Of a DNA stretch of 64,000 nt, positions 42,858 through 51,039 are shown in pieces (the stretch's first letter is position 1; each line of letters opens with the position of its first letter). The notes beneath the pieces are model-generated. The model was not told the DNA's origin. It searched no databases and worked only from the letters and a program-made list of their open reading frames with translations. A program made the translations under genes and the position numbers. Source of the stretch: an uncultured Eubacteriales bacterium (lineage in GTDB: Bacteria; Bacillota; Clostridia; Oscillospirales; Acutalibacteraceae); NCBI GenBank assembly GCA_905198155.1, contig CAJKBQ010000016.1, positions 1-64,000 of the forward strand. The letters run 5' to 3'.

Positions 42858-43631
42858 ATGTCACAATCCGCTCCGGCCGCAAGGCCCCGCATTCACCTGA
42901 TGGACGAAGTCCGCGGCTTCGCGGTGCTGTGCATGGTGGTGCGCCATGCGTTCTACCTGATCGGCTACCTGTTTGACCAGCCGTGGGCACAGGCCGCGTT
43001 CGATTTTTTCGCCCCGGTGTCGCCGCTGTTTGCGGGCGCCTTCGTGCTGATTTCCGGCATCTCGTCGCAGCTGTCGCACAGCAACTGGGCACGCGGCGCC
43101 AGGCTGCTGGCCGTCGCGCTGGGGCTGACGCTCGCCACCGCGCTGGTCATCCCGGAGGAAATCATCCGGTTCGGCGTGCTGCATATGCTGGCGGTCTGTA
43201 TGCTCGTATTCGCCCTGCTCCAAAAACCATTGGCGCGCGTCCCGTTCGGCGTGGGCATTGCGGTCTGCATGGTAGGCTTTGTACTGACGGCCGGACTGTT
43301 TTTTGCGCCGGTGCCGTACGTCGGCGTGCCGGGCGTTCCGTTGCTGCAAATCTGTGCGGTCAGCGAATGGGGAAAATTCCTGTTCCCGCTCGGCATCCAG
43401 AACGTCGGCTTCTATTCGTCCGACTATTACCCGGTATTCCCGTGGATTTTCGTGTTCCTGGCCGGAACATTTCTGGGGCGGTTCGCCGCCGCAGGCCGTT
43501 TCCCGCAGTGGATGTACCCGGCGCGCGTCCCGGCATTTTCCTGGATGGGCAAACACGCGCTGGTGATCTACGTCCTGCACCAGCCCGTCCTGTACGGAAT
43601 CGTATGGCTCATCTCCGCCATCGTTCCATAA
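42858..43631 (+). CDS. Heparan-alpha-glucosaminide N-acetyltransferase-like membrane protein (DUF1624)
   Basis: A 257-residue integral membrane protein with about seven hydrophobic segments. The opening RIHLMDEVRGFAVLCMVVRH is the diagnostic DUF1624 pattern, with the histidine (here in VVRHAFYL) near the proposed acetyl-transfer site. A conserved C-terminal segment FSWMGKHALVIYVLHQP is typical of membrane acyltransferases. It may acetylate a cell-envelope sugar, but the bacterial substrate is unknown. AAAGGAG precedes the ATG. It is separated from the converging SDR gene by a terminator. Confidence 0.85.
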   Translation: MSQSAPAARPRIHLMDEVRGFAVLCMVVRHAFYLIGYLFDQPWAQAAFDFFAPVSPLFAGAFVLISGISSQLSHSNWARGARLLAVALGLTLATALVIPEEIIRFGVLHMLAVCMLVFALLQKPLARVPFGVGIAVCMVGFVLTAGLFFAPVPYVGVPGVPLLQICAVSEWGKFLFPLGIQNVGFYSSDYYPVFPWIFVFLAGTFLGRFAAAGRFPQWMYPARVPAFSWMGKHALVIYVLHQPVLYGIVWLISAIVP

Positions 43632-43639
43632 TCAAACAA

Positions 43640-43672
43640 ACGGCGCAGCCTGCATGGCCGCGCCGTTTTTCA
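43640..43672 (+). terminator. Terminator after the DUF1624 gene
   Basis: AACGGCGC pairs with GCGCCGTT (ending near 43667) and is followed by TTTTCAATTTT. Confidence 0.82.
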
Positions 43673-43709
43673 ATTTTCCGGAGCCGCTGTTCGTGATTCT
43701 GCGCGCATT

Positions 43710-44441
43710 TCATATCACAAACCCGCCGTTGACCCCGATCACCTGTCCCGTGATGAAGTCCCCGCCCGGCCCGGCCAAAAAGTGAATCACCCGTGCCACC
43801 TCGTCCGGCGTGCCCAGCCGTTCCAACGGCGTTTCGTCGGCGAGCGCGGCGCGGGTTTCGCCGTCCAGCAGGCCGTTCATCTCGGTGTCAATCACGCCCG
43901 GCGCCACGGCATTGACGGTGATCCCGCTCGGCCCCAGCTCCTTGGCCAGCGCCTGCGTCAGCCCATTGACCGCAGCTTTGGCGGCGGAGTAGTGCACCTC
44001 GCACGACGCGCCCACCTGTCCCCACATCGAGCTGACGTTGATAATCCGGCCGCTTTTGCGGTGAATCATGTCCGGCAGCGCCGCCTGGCAGCAGAAAAAC
44101 ACCCCGTCCAGGTTCACGCCCATCATCCGCCGCCAATCGGCTTCGGAAATGTCGGTGAACAGCTTCTGCTGCGCGATCCCGGCGTTGTTAATCAGCACGT
44201 CGATCGGCCCCAGCCGGTGCCGAATCTCGTCCGCCGCGGTCCATACCGCCGCCCGGTCGGCCACGTCGCACCGCACCGGCAGCGCTTCCGCCCCCAGTGC
44301 GCGGCACGCCTCGGCCACTTCGCGCGCGGCATCGTCGTCCGCCCGGTACAGCAGCGCAATGCGGTCGCCGTCCGCCGCAAACCGCAGTGCGCACGCCCGG
44401 CCAATCCCGCGCGATCCGCCGGTAATCCATACGGTTTTCAT
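43710..44441 (-). CDS. FabG-like short-chain dehydrogenase/reductase
   Basis: A 243-residue classical SDR close to 3-oxoacyl-ACP reductases. The cofactor motif is ITGGSRGIGRA, the NNAG motif is present, and the catalytic set is Ser137/138 with Tyr151-x3-Lys155 (HYSAAKAA). It ends with the FITGQVIGVNGGF signature of FabG. There is no fatty-acid synthesis operon around it, so a housekeeping acyl role is not supported by context. GAGGGACGG precedes the ATG. It follows a small membrane protein gene with a 13-bp gap, so they share a promoter at 44767-44795. Confidence 0.9.
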   Translation of the reverse strand: MKTVWITGGSRGIGRACALRFAADGDRIALLYRADDDAAREVAEACRALGAEALPVRCDVADRAAVWTAADEIRHRLGPIDVLINNAGIAQQKLFTDISEADWRRMMGVNLDGVFFCCQAALPDMIHRKSGRIINVSSMWGQVGASCEVHYSAAKAAVNGLTQALAKELGPSGITVNAVAPGVIDTEMNGLLDGETRAALADETPLERLGTPDEVARVIHFLAGPGGDFITGQVIGVNGGFVI

Positions 44442-44454
44442 CTTCCGTCCCTCC

Positions 44455-44730
44455 TTACCGAATCAACAGCAGTACCGTGTTCATCAGCACGCATACCGCC
44501 AAAAACAGCACGATCCCCGCCTTGAAGTAAAACAGCCCCGTGCTGCCTTTCGCGCGATTGCGCAGCACGCGCCGCATCAGCGCGGCCAGCGCCAGTTCCA
44601 GCGCAACGCCCAGCGCCGTATACCGCACCGCCGCCGGCAGCGGCTGCACCAACGCCGACACCGCGTAGCACGCCAGCAAAATCAAAAACGAAACGCTGAG
44701 CAAAATCTGATTGCAGCGATCCATCCGCAT
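44455..44730 (-). CDS. Small membrane protein of unknown function
   Basis: A 91-residue protein with three hydrophobic segments (about 8-26, 30-52 and 70-90), separated by a basic loop (MRRVLRNRAKGS). I do not recognise a family. The ATG at 44730 is chosen because GGAGGGGG lies nine bases upstream; a TTG at 44754 would precede that site. A good promoter lies upstream and the FabG-like gene follows. Confidence 0.65.
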   Translation of the reverse strand: MRMDRCNQILLSVSFLILLACYAVSALVQPLPAAVRYTALGVALELALAALMRRVLRNRAKGSTGLFYFKAGIVLFLAVCVLMNTVLLLIR

Positions 44731-44766
44731 CCGAAAACGCCCCCTCCGATCCAAATTTCACTGTCC

Positions 44767-44795
44767 AGTATACCGGAAATTCGCGTTCCCGTCAA
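44767..44795 (-). promoter_or_regulatory. Promoter of the small membrane protein and SDR genes
   Basis: Minus strand: TTGACG (44795-44790), 17-bp spacer, TATACT (44772-44767). Confidence 0.85.
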
Positions 44796-44864
44796 GCGCT
44801 TGCGCGGAATAACGGAAAAAAGCCGAAAAAATTCACATTCTGCGCAAAAACATTTGAAAAACAT

Positions 44865-44893
44865 TTGCACTCCGGCGCGGTTCGTGTTATAAT
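44865..44893 (+). promoter_or_regulatory. gltX promoter
   Basis: TTGCAC (44865-44870), 17-bp spacer, TATAAT (44888-44893). Confidence 0.87.
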
Positions 44894-44961
44894 AAGCTAT
44901 CACGAATCGTTTCCGGCACGCAGCCGGATCCAACCCCAATACGCAAAGGATGTTGAATCAA

Positions 44962-46422
44962 ATGGAAGAAGTTCGTTCCCGGTTTGCGCCCAGCCCCACC
45001 GGATTTATGCACGTGGGCAACCTGCGTACGGCGCTGTATGAATATCTGATTGCCCGGTCGCAGGGCGGCAAGTTTATCCTGCGGATCGAAGACACCGACC
45101 GCGAGCGCTATGTGGACGGCGCGGAACAGGTGATATACAATACGCTGCGCACCGTCGGCCTGCGCCACGACGAAGGCCCCGACATCGGCGGCCCCTACGG
45201 TCCCTACGTCCAAAGCGAACGGCTTGGAATGTACCGTCCGTACGCCGAGCAGCTGGTGCGCGAAGGCAAAGCGTACTACTGCTTCTGCACCAAAGAACGG
45301 CTCGATTCGCTCAAAGACGATTCCACCGACGAATTTTCCGGCGGCTACGACCGCCATTGCCGGAACCTCCCGGCCGACGAGGTGCAGCGGTTGCTGGACG
45401 CCGGTACCCCGTATGTGATTCGCCAAAAAGTCCCGCTCGAAGGAACCACCACGTTCCACGACGCAGTGTTCGGCGACATCACCGTCGAAAACAGCACGCT
45501 GGACGACCAGATTCTGCTCAAATCCGACGGATTCCCCACCTACAATTTTGCCAACGTCATCGACGACCACACCATGCACATCACGCATGTGGTGCGCGGG
45601 TGCGAATACCTGTCGTCCGCGCCGAAGTATAACCTGCTGTACGAAGCGTTCGGCTGGGAGATCCCGACCTACGTGCACCTGCCGCTGATTCTCGGCAAAA
45701 ACCCGGACGGCTCGGTCAGCAAGCTGTCCAAGCGCCACGGCGCCACCAGCTTCGAGGGTCTGGTACAGGACGGCTACCTGCCGGAAGCCATCGTCAACTA
45801 CATCGCGCTGCTCGGCTGGTGCCCCAAAGAGAACCGCGAACTGTTCACGCTCGCCGAGCTGGAACAGGCGTTCTGCATCGACGGCATCAGCAAATCGCCC
45901 GCGATTTTCGACTACGACAAACTCACCTGGTTCAACGGCGAATACATCCGCGCCATGGCGCCGGACGCGTTCGAGCAGCTGGCGGAGCCGGTGTTCCGCG
46001 AAGCGATTCCCGGCCAAGAGATGGATTGGGCGCTGATGGCGCAGATTTTGCAGCCGCGCGTCACCAACCTGAAACAGATTCCGGACATGATCGCGTTTTT
46101 CCGCGCGCTGCCGGACTACGACGTCGCGCTTTTCGCCAACAAAAAAAGCAAAACCACGGTCGAAAACGTCCTGCCGACGCTGGAACGCGCCCAATCGGCG
46201 CTGGCCGCGCTGCCCGCCTGGACGGCCAACGCGATTCACGACCTGCTGATCGATATGGCGGTGCAGCTGGAAGTGAAAAACGGATTTGTGATGTGGCCGG
46301 TGCGCATCGCGGCCTCCGGTACGGCGGTCACGCCAGGCGGCGCGGTCGAGATTCTGGCGATTCTGGGCCGGGACGAAAGCCTGCGCCGCATCCGGCACGC
46401 CATCGACCTGCTGAAAAAATAA
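44962..46422 (+). CDS. gltX: Glutamyl-tRNA synthetase
   Basis: Charges tRNA-Glu in the cytoplasm. The 486-residue class I enzyme has the HIGH-equivalent in RFAPSPTGFMHVGNLRTAL, LRIEDTDRERY, and the KMSKS-equivalent SKLSKRHGATS. The C-terminal helical anticodon-binding region is complete. The ATG at 44962 is 11 bases past AAAGGA; the ATG at 44950 overlaps that site. glnS follows after 31 bp, so both are probably co-transcribed. Confidence 0.97.
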   Translation: MEEVRSRFAPSPTGFMHVGNLRTALYEYLIARSQGGKFILRIEDTDRERYVDGAEQVIYNTLRTVGLRHDEGPDIGGPYGPYVQSERLGMYRPYAEQLVREGKAYYCFCTKERLDSLKDDSTDEFSGGYDRHCRNLPADEVQRLLDAGTPYVIRQKVPLEGTTTFHDAVFGDITVENSTLDDQILLKSDGFPTYNFANVIDDHTMHITHVVRGCEYLSSAPKYNLLYEAFGWEIPTYVHLPLILGKNPDGSVSKLSKRHGATSFEGLVQDGYLPEAIVNYIALLGWCPKENRELFTLAELEQAFCIDGISKSPAIFDYDKLTWFNGEYIRAMAPDAFEQLAEPVFREAIPGQEMDWALMAQILQPRVTNLKQIPDMIAFFRALPDYDVALFANKKSKTTVENVLPTLERAQSALAALPAWTANAIHDLLIDMAVQLEVKNGFVMWPVRIAASGTAVTPGGAVEILAILGRDESLRRIRHAIDLLKK

Positions 46423-46453
46423 TGAAATGACGTTTCGAGAGGGGATCACAGAT

Positions 46454-48139
46454 ATGGAAGACGAAATTCGGACGGAAGCCGAGAAAAAAGGCAATTTTAT
46501 CGACGAATTCATCAAAGAAGACATCGCGCCCGGCGGGCGGTTTGCCGGTCAGCGCGTCCACACGCGTTTTCCGCCGGAGCCGAACGGCTACCTGCACATC
46601 GGCCACCTGAAAGCGATCAACATCGACTTCGGCACGGCGGAGCGGTTCGGCGGCCTGTGCAACCTGCGGATGGACGACACCAACCCGTCCAAAGAGGACG
46701 TGGAGTACGTGGACGCCATCCAGGAAGACATCAAATGGCTGGGCTTCACCTGGGACGACCGGTTTTTCTACGCGTCGTCCTACTTCCCGCAAATGTATGA
46801 ATTTGCCGTGCAGCTGATCCGCAAAGGGCTGGCCTATGTGTGCGAGCTGACGGCCGACCAGATGCACGAATACCGCGGCGACCTGACGCACCCGGCCACC
46901 AGCCCGTACCGCGACCGCCCGGTTGCGGAAAACCTGGAGCTGTTCCGGCGGATGAAAGCCGGCGAATTTGAAGACGGCCGCATGACGCTGCGCGCCAAGA
47001 TCGACCTCGCGTCCGGCAACTTCAATATGCGCGACCCGGTCATCTACCGGATCAACCACGCCCGCCATCACAATACCGGCGACGAATGGTGCATTTACCC
47101 GATGTACGACTTTGCGCACCCCATCGAGGACGCGCTGGAAGGCATCACCCATTCGCTCTGCACGCTGGAATTTGAAGCCCACCGTCCGTTGTACGACTGG
47201 GTCATCGCCAATATCGATATCGACGCCAAACCGCGCCAGATCGAGTTCGCCCGCCTGAACATCACCAACACCGTGATGAGCAAGCGCAAACTCCGCCAGC
47301 TGGTGGAGCAGCACTACGTCCGCGGCTGGGACGATCCCCGGATGCCCACCATCTGCGGCCTGCGCCGCCGCGGCTACACCCCGGCCGCCATCCGCAATTT
47401 CTGCGACCGCATCGGCGTCGCCAAAGCCGCCAGCGTCGTGGAATACGCGTTCCTGGAACACTGCCTGCGCGAAGACCTCAACGCCACCGCGCTGCGCGTG
47501 ATGGGCGTGCTGCACCCGGTGAAGCTGGTGCTGGAAAACTACCCCGCCGATCAGACCGAAACGTTTGACGTCGAAAACAACCCCGCCGACCCGGCCGCCG
47601 GGACGCGCCCGGTGTCGTTCTCGCGCGAACTTTGGGTCGAAGCGGAGGACTTTATGGAGGAGCCGGTCAAAGGCTATCACCGCCTGTATCCGGGCAACGA
47701 AGTGCGCCTGAAAACGGCGTATGTCATCCGTTGCACCGGCTGCAAAAAAGACGCCGACGGCCGCGTGACCGAAATCACCGCGACCTACGATCCGGCCACC
47801 CGCGGCGGCAACACGCCGGACGGCCGCAAGGTCAAAGCGACCATCCACTGGGTGGACGCCGCAACGGCGGTAGACGCCGAGGTCCGGCTGTACGACAATC
47901 TCTTCACCGTGGCGGACCCCGACTCCGGCGATAAAAACTTCCTCGACTACCTCAACCCCGACTCGCTCCAAGTGCTGACGCACTGCAAAGTCGAAGCGTC
48001 GCTGCGCAGCGTCAAAGCGCCGGCGTCGTTCCAGTTCCTGCGGCTGGGCTACTTCTGCGTCGATCCGGACACGACCGACGGTCGTCCGGTGTTCAACCGG
48101 AGCGTTTCGCTCAAAGACAGCTTCAAACCCAAAGGATAA
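46454..48139 (+). CDS. glnS: Glutaminyl-tRNA synthetase
   Basis: Charges tRNA-Gln directly with glutamine. The 561-residue class I enzyme has the HIGH motif in RFPPEPNGYLHIGHLKAI, LRMDDTNPSKEDVEY, the KMSKS-equivalent VMSKRKL, and two C-terminal beta-barrel anticodon-binding domains. AGAGGGG lies nine bases before the ATG at 46454. It is directly downstream of gltX. Many Firmicutes lack this enzyme and instead make Gln-tRNA by amidation; its presence here means the indirect route may be dispensable, and a horizontal origin is likely for such genes in Clostridia. Confidence 0.97.
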   Translation: MEDEIRTEAEKKGNFIDEFIKEDIAPGGRFAGQRVHTRFPPEPNGYLHIGHLKAINIDFGTAERFGGLCNLRMDDTNPSKEDVEYVDAIQEDIKWLGFTWDDRFFYASSYFPQMYEFAVQLIRKGLAYVCELTADQMHEYRGDLTHPATSPYRDRPVAENLELFRRMKAGEFEDGRMTLRAKIDLASGNFNMRDPVIYRINHARHHNTGDEWCIYPMYDFAHPIEDALEGITHSLCTLEFEAHRPLYDWVIANIDIDAKPRQIEFARLNITNTVMSKRKLRQLVEQHYVRGWDDPRMPTICGLRRRGYTPAAIRNFCDRIGVAKAASVVEYAFLEHCLREDLNATALRVMGVLHPVKLVLENYPADQTETFDVENNPADPAAGTRPVSFSRELWVEAEDFMEEPVKGYHRLYPGNEVRLKTAYVIRCTGCKKDADGRVTEITATYDPATRGGNTPDGRKVKATIHWVDAATAVDAEVRLYDNLFTVADPDSGDKNFLDYLNPDSLQVLTHCKVEASLRSVKAPASFQFLRLGYFCVDPDTTDGRPVFNRSVSLKDSFKPKG

Positions 48140-48155
48140 CCAAATTGATAAAACA

Positions 48156-48199
48156 GAGGGAAAACTGCCGATATTTTCCGACAATTTTCCCTCTTTTTT
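48156..48199 (+). terminator. Terminator of the gltX-glnS operon
   Basis: GAGGGAAAA (48156-48164) pairs with TTTTCCCTC (48185-48193), followed by TTTTTT. Confidence 0.87.
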
Positions 48200-48261
48200 C
48201 AAAAATCCGTTTTTCGGGCGCAGGTTGCGAAAAAAAATCGCCAAAATTTTGATCGAAACAG

Positions 48262-48290
48262 TTGACATGGACAAAACAATGCGGTATGAT
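48262..48290 (+). promoter_or_regulatory. Promoter of the sigma-factor gene
   Basis: Perfect TTGACA (48262-48267), 17-bp spacer, TATGAT (48285-48290). Confidence 0.87.
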
Positions 48291-48325
48291 TGTACTGTAC
48301 CGTTTTTTCAGGCGAATGGGATGAT

Positions 48326-48901
48326 GTGCAGGTGGAAACGCTTCAATTCAATCGGCTGGCGGAACGCGCCCGCAGCGGGGACGCGGATGCACTGGCCGGG
48401 ATTGTGCTGGAGCTGCTGCCGCAGATTCACCGGAAAGCTGCCGCACTGGCGCGCGGCGGCGTGGAAGCCGACGACCTGGCGCAGGAAGGTGCGATCGGTC
48501 TGCTGCGCGCAGCCGATCGGTTCAGCCCGGCGTACGGCGTGCCGTTTGCCTCGTTTGCTTTGATCTGTGCGGAGCGGCAGATGCGCTCGGCGCTGCGGCG
48601 CGTGCGGCAATCGTCGCGCACCCCAGCGGAGCCGCCGCTGTCGATCGACGACCTGGCGCAGGAGCTGCCGTCCGGCTCGCCGATGGAAAATCCGGAAGAA
48701 CGGCTGCTGGTGCAGGAACGGCTGCGCGCCGTGTTTCGTACGGCAGAGGAGCGGTTGACGCCGCTCGAAAAAAAGGTTCTGGCGGATTTCCTCAAGTCCG
48801 CCTCGTACCGCGAAACGGCCGACCGGCTTGGCCTGTCGCAAAAATCCGTGGACAACGCGATGCAGCGTATTCGCCGCAAGCTGCGCGGATCCAGCGGTTG
48901 A
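48326..48901 (+). CDS. Sigma-70 family RNA polymerase sigma factor
   Basis: A 191-residue sigma factor. Region 2 is visible at about 25-85 (VEADDLAQEGAIGLLRAADR, then FASFALICAERQMRSALRR) and region 4 at about 140-185 (LTPLEKKVLADFLKSASYRE and LGLSQKSVDNAMQRIRRKL). The acidic linker between them resembles SigH-type short factors rather than ECF ones. The start is uncertain: the promoter ends at 48290, so translation must begin after about 48297. GTG at 48326 (weak GGGA upstream) or 48332 are the candidates. No anti-sigma gene is adjacent. The regulon is unknown. Confidence 0.82.
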   Translation: MQVETLQFNRLAERARSGDADALAGIVLELLPQIHRKAAALARGGVEADDLAQEGAIGLLRAADRFSPAYGVPFASFALICAERQMRSALRRVRQSSRTPAEPPLSIDDLAQELPSGSPMENPEERLLVQERLRAVFRTAEERLTPLEKKVLADFLKSASYRETADRLGLSQKSVDNAMQRIRRKLRGSSG

Positions 48902-49029
48902 CTGCGGGGATTCCCCGTTTTCAAATATATGCCCCCTCAGAATCAGAGCGTTGTTTGTCAACAATGAAAACGGTTCGCAGCCGTTTTTGGGCGGAAAAAA
49001 TCTTTTCAAACCAAAGCGAGGTAAATCAA

Positions 49030-49305
49030 ATGTACGAAGACAAGACTCTCACCTGCAAAGAATGTGGCAAGGAATTTGTGTTCACCGCCGGTGAGCAGGA
49101 GTTCTACGCATCCAAAGGCTTTGTCAACGAGCCGCAGAGATGCAAAGCGTGCCGCGACGCGCGCAAAAATTCCAGCCGTCCGGAGCGCGAAATGTTCACC
49201 GCAATCTGCGCTTCCTGCGGTAAGGAAGCCAAAGTGCCGTTCAAGCCGCGCGAAGATCGCCCGGTGTATTGCAGCGAGTGCTTTGCAAAAATGAGAGAGG
49301 AATAA
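49030..49305 (+). CDS. Zinc-ribbon domain protein
   Basis: A 91-residue protein with two cysteine quartets: CKEC ... CKAC (about 9-12 and 38-41) and CASC ... CSEC (about 60-63 and 80-83). Each should bind one zinc. The N-terminal half (YEDKTLTCKECGKEF ... FTAGEQEFYASKGF) matches the probable zinc-ribbon domain common in Firmicutes; the role is unknown, perhaps RNA or protein binding. The ATG at 49030 follows GCGAGG. It lies between the sigma-factor gene and a terminator and has no clear promoter of its own. Confidence 0.85.
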   Translation: MYEDKTLTCKECGKEFVFTAGEQEFYASKGFVNEPQRCKACRDARKNSSRPEREMFTAICASCGKEAKVPFKPREDRPVYCSECFAKMREE

Positions 49306-49324
49306 TTTTCACCGATTATTCTCG

Positions 49325-49357
49325 GCGCTCCGGAGGGCAACTTCCGGAGCGCTTTCT
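49325..49357 (+). terminator. Terminator after the zinc-ribbon gene
   Basis: GCGCTCCGGA (49325-49334) pairs with TCCGGAGCGC (49343-49352) and is followed by TTTCTGTT. Confidence 0.75.
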
Positions 49358-49507
49358 GTTCGCCGCCCGCGCACGCCGACGAGAGCGGAAATTCCCGCAA
49401 ACAATGCAAATTTTGCGCCGGATCAATTCAAAAACAGGGCAAATATGCACGCTTTTCGCGGTCATTCGTGCAATTGTAAATTTTTTTGCAAGAATTTCAA
49501 TTACCAC

Positions 49508-49536
49508 TTGCAAAATCCGCAGAAATGCAGTACAAT
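49508..49536 (+). promoter_or_regulatory. Promoter of the aminotransferase gene
   Basis: TTGCAA (49508-49513), 17-bp spacer, TACAAT (49531-49536). Confidence 0.8.
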
Positions 49537-49582
49537 AGTATCTGTTGATTTTTGAAGTAGCCGACAGAAAGGATGGCCTGCC

Positions 49583-50863
49583 ATGATGAATCTGAATCAA
49601 ATGACAACCGACCAGCAGCGAGCCGAATACAACCGCCTGCGCGCCCAGTACGATGCGTTCTGCGCAGAAGGGCATCACCTGGATATGTCCCGCGGCCGTC
49701 CCGATACCGACCAGCTGAACCTGTCGGACGCCATGATGCAGCCGTTTGACCCGGTCGCGCCCAACGGCATCGACTGCCGCAACTACGGGATGCCGGACGG
49801 TGTGCGCGAACTGGCGGATCTTTTCGCCGGTATGCTGGACGTCCCGTCCGACTGGGTCATCCTGGGCGGCGCATCCAGTCTGAACATGATGTTTGACAAA
49901 ATCTCCGACGCCATGACGCACGGCATCTGCGGCCACACCCCGTGGTGCAGGCAGGCACCGGTCAAATTCCTCTGCCCGGTGCCCGGATACGACCGCCATT
50001 TCACCGTGTGCGAATACTTCGGGATCGAAATGATCCCCGTCGCCATGACGCCCACCGGCCCCGACATGGACGCCGTGGAGCGCTTGGTCGCGTCCGACGC
50101 GCAGATCAAAGGCATCTGGTGCGTGCCCAAATATTCCAACCCGCAGGGCTATACGTATTCCGACGAAACCGTCCGCCGGTTTGCCCGGCTGACCCCCGCC
50201 GCGCCGGACTTCCGCATCTATTGGGACAACGCATACTGCGTCCACGATCTGACCGATACGCCGGATCAGCTGCTGTCGCTGTACGAAGCGTGCGTGGAAG
50301 CAGGCCACCCGGATCTGCCGGTGATGTTCGCCTCCACCTCCAAAATCACTTACCCCGGCGCGGGCGTGTCGGCCATCGCCGAGTCCCCGGCCAACGCCGC
50401 GGACGACAAAAAACGGCTGTTCGTGCAGATGGTGTGCGGCGACAAAATGAATATGCTCCGCCACTTGTACTTCCTGAAAGACATGGACGGCGTGCGCGCG
50501 CAGATGAAGCGCCACGCGGCGCTGCTGCGGCCGAAATTTGAGGCGGTATGTCGCCGGCTGCGCACCGAGTTCGTCAACGGCGACCTGCTCACCTGGTACG
50601 AGCCGCACGGCGGCTATTTCCTGGGCGTCGATACGCTGCCGGGCTGCGCCAAGCGCGTGGTCGCACTGTGCGCGCAGGCGGGCGTCAAGCTGACCGGCGC
50701 CGGCGCGACGTATCCGTACGGCAAAGACCCGCAGGACCGCAACATCCGGCTGGCCCCCAGCGGCGTCAAAATCGACGAACTGGAACAGGCGATGGCGCTG
50801 TTTTGCCTGTGCGTGAAGCTCGCCAGCCTTGAAAAAGTGCTGAAAATCGAGAAAAACGCGTAA
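49583..50863 (+). CDS. Aspartate aminotransferase, subgroup Ic
   Basis: PLP-dependent transaminase interconverting aspartate and oxaloacetate. The 426-residue protein matches the Ic (Asp_aminotransf) family: LDMSRGRPDTDQLNLS at the start, NYGMPDGVRELADLF, and the PLP lysine Lys254 in FASTSKITYPGAG. Residues IYWDNAYCVHDL supply the usual Asp/Tyr contacts. Two adjacent ATGs (49583, 49586) follow AAAGGA. Monocistronic; no terminator hairpin is obvious before the secDF promoter. Confidence 0.93.
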   Translation: MMNLNQMTTDQQRAEYNRLRAQYDAFCAEGHHLDMSRGRPDTDQLNLSDAMMQPFDPVAPNGIDCRNYGMPDGVRELADLFAGMLDVPSDWVILGGASSLNMMFDKISDAMTHGICGHTPWCRQAPVKFLCPVPGYDRHFTVCEYFGIEMIPVAMTPTGPDMDAVERLVASDAQIKGIWCVPKYSNPQGYTYSDETVRRFARLTPAAPDFRIYWDNAYCVHDLTDTPDQLLSLYEACVEAGHPDLPVMFASTSKITYPGAGVSAIAESPANAADDKKRLFVQMVCGDKMNMLRHLYFLKDMDGVRAQMKRHAALLRPKFEAVCRRLRTEFVNGDLLTWYEPHGGYFLGVDTLPGCAKRVVALCAQAGVKLTGAGATYPYGKDPQDRNIRLAPSGVKIDELEQAMALFCLCVKLASLEKVLKIEKNA

Positions 50864-50900
50864 AAAACTGCTTTCCGCATCGGAATTCTCAATTTATGCA

Positions 50901-50929
50901 TTGACTTTTCGGTCAAAATACAATATAAT
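50901..50929 (+). promoter_or_regulatory. secDF promoter
   Basis: TTGACT (50901-50906), 17-bp spacer, perfect TATAAT (50924-50929). TTGAC and GTCAA (50901-50905, 50912-50916) also form a small inverted repeat at the -35. Confidence 0.88.
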
Positions 50930-50930
50930 T

Positions 50931-51031
50931 AACCTTGTGCCGTTTGCGAACTTTTTTCACGCGTACAACGCACAAGGTTATTTTTTGCTTGCGCGCGGGT
51001 TCGCGTTCGCAAACAACGATCAGACAGGAGG
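50931..51031 (+). promoter_or_regulatory. Structured secDF leader with attenuator and pseudoknot candidate
   Basis: AACCTTGTGC (50931-50940) pairs perfectly with GCACAAGGTT (50970-50979), followed by ATTTTTT: a terminator-like hairpin inside the leader. Its loop contains GTTTGCGAAC (50942-50951), perfectly complementary to GTTCGCAAAC (51005-51014), which lies 11 bases before the AGGAGG of secD. The start site is expected near 50936, so only about 6-7 bp of the first stem would be in RNA. The two pairings could form a pseudoknot or compete. This suggests attenuation or translational control of secDF. No known leader family is recognised. Confidence 0.55.
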
Positions 51032-51039
51032 ATTTTTGC

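Noticed and set aside
48290..48325. TTG start for the sigma factor at 48290
   Set aside because: It overlaps the -10 hexamer of the only good promoter, so it would not be in the transcript.
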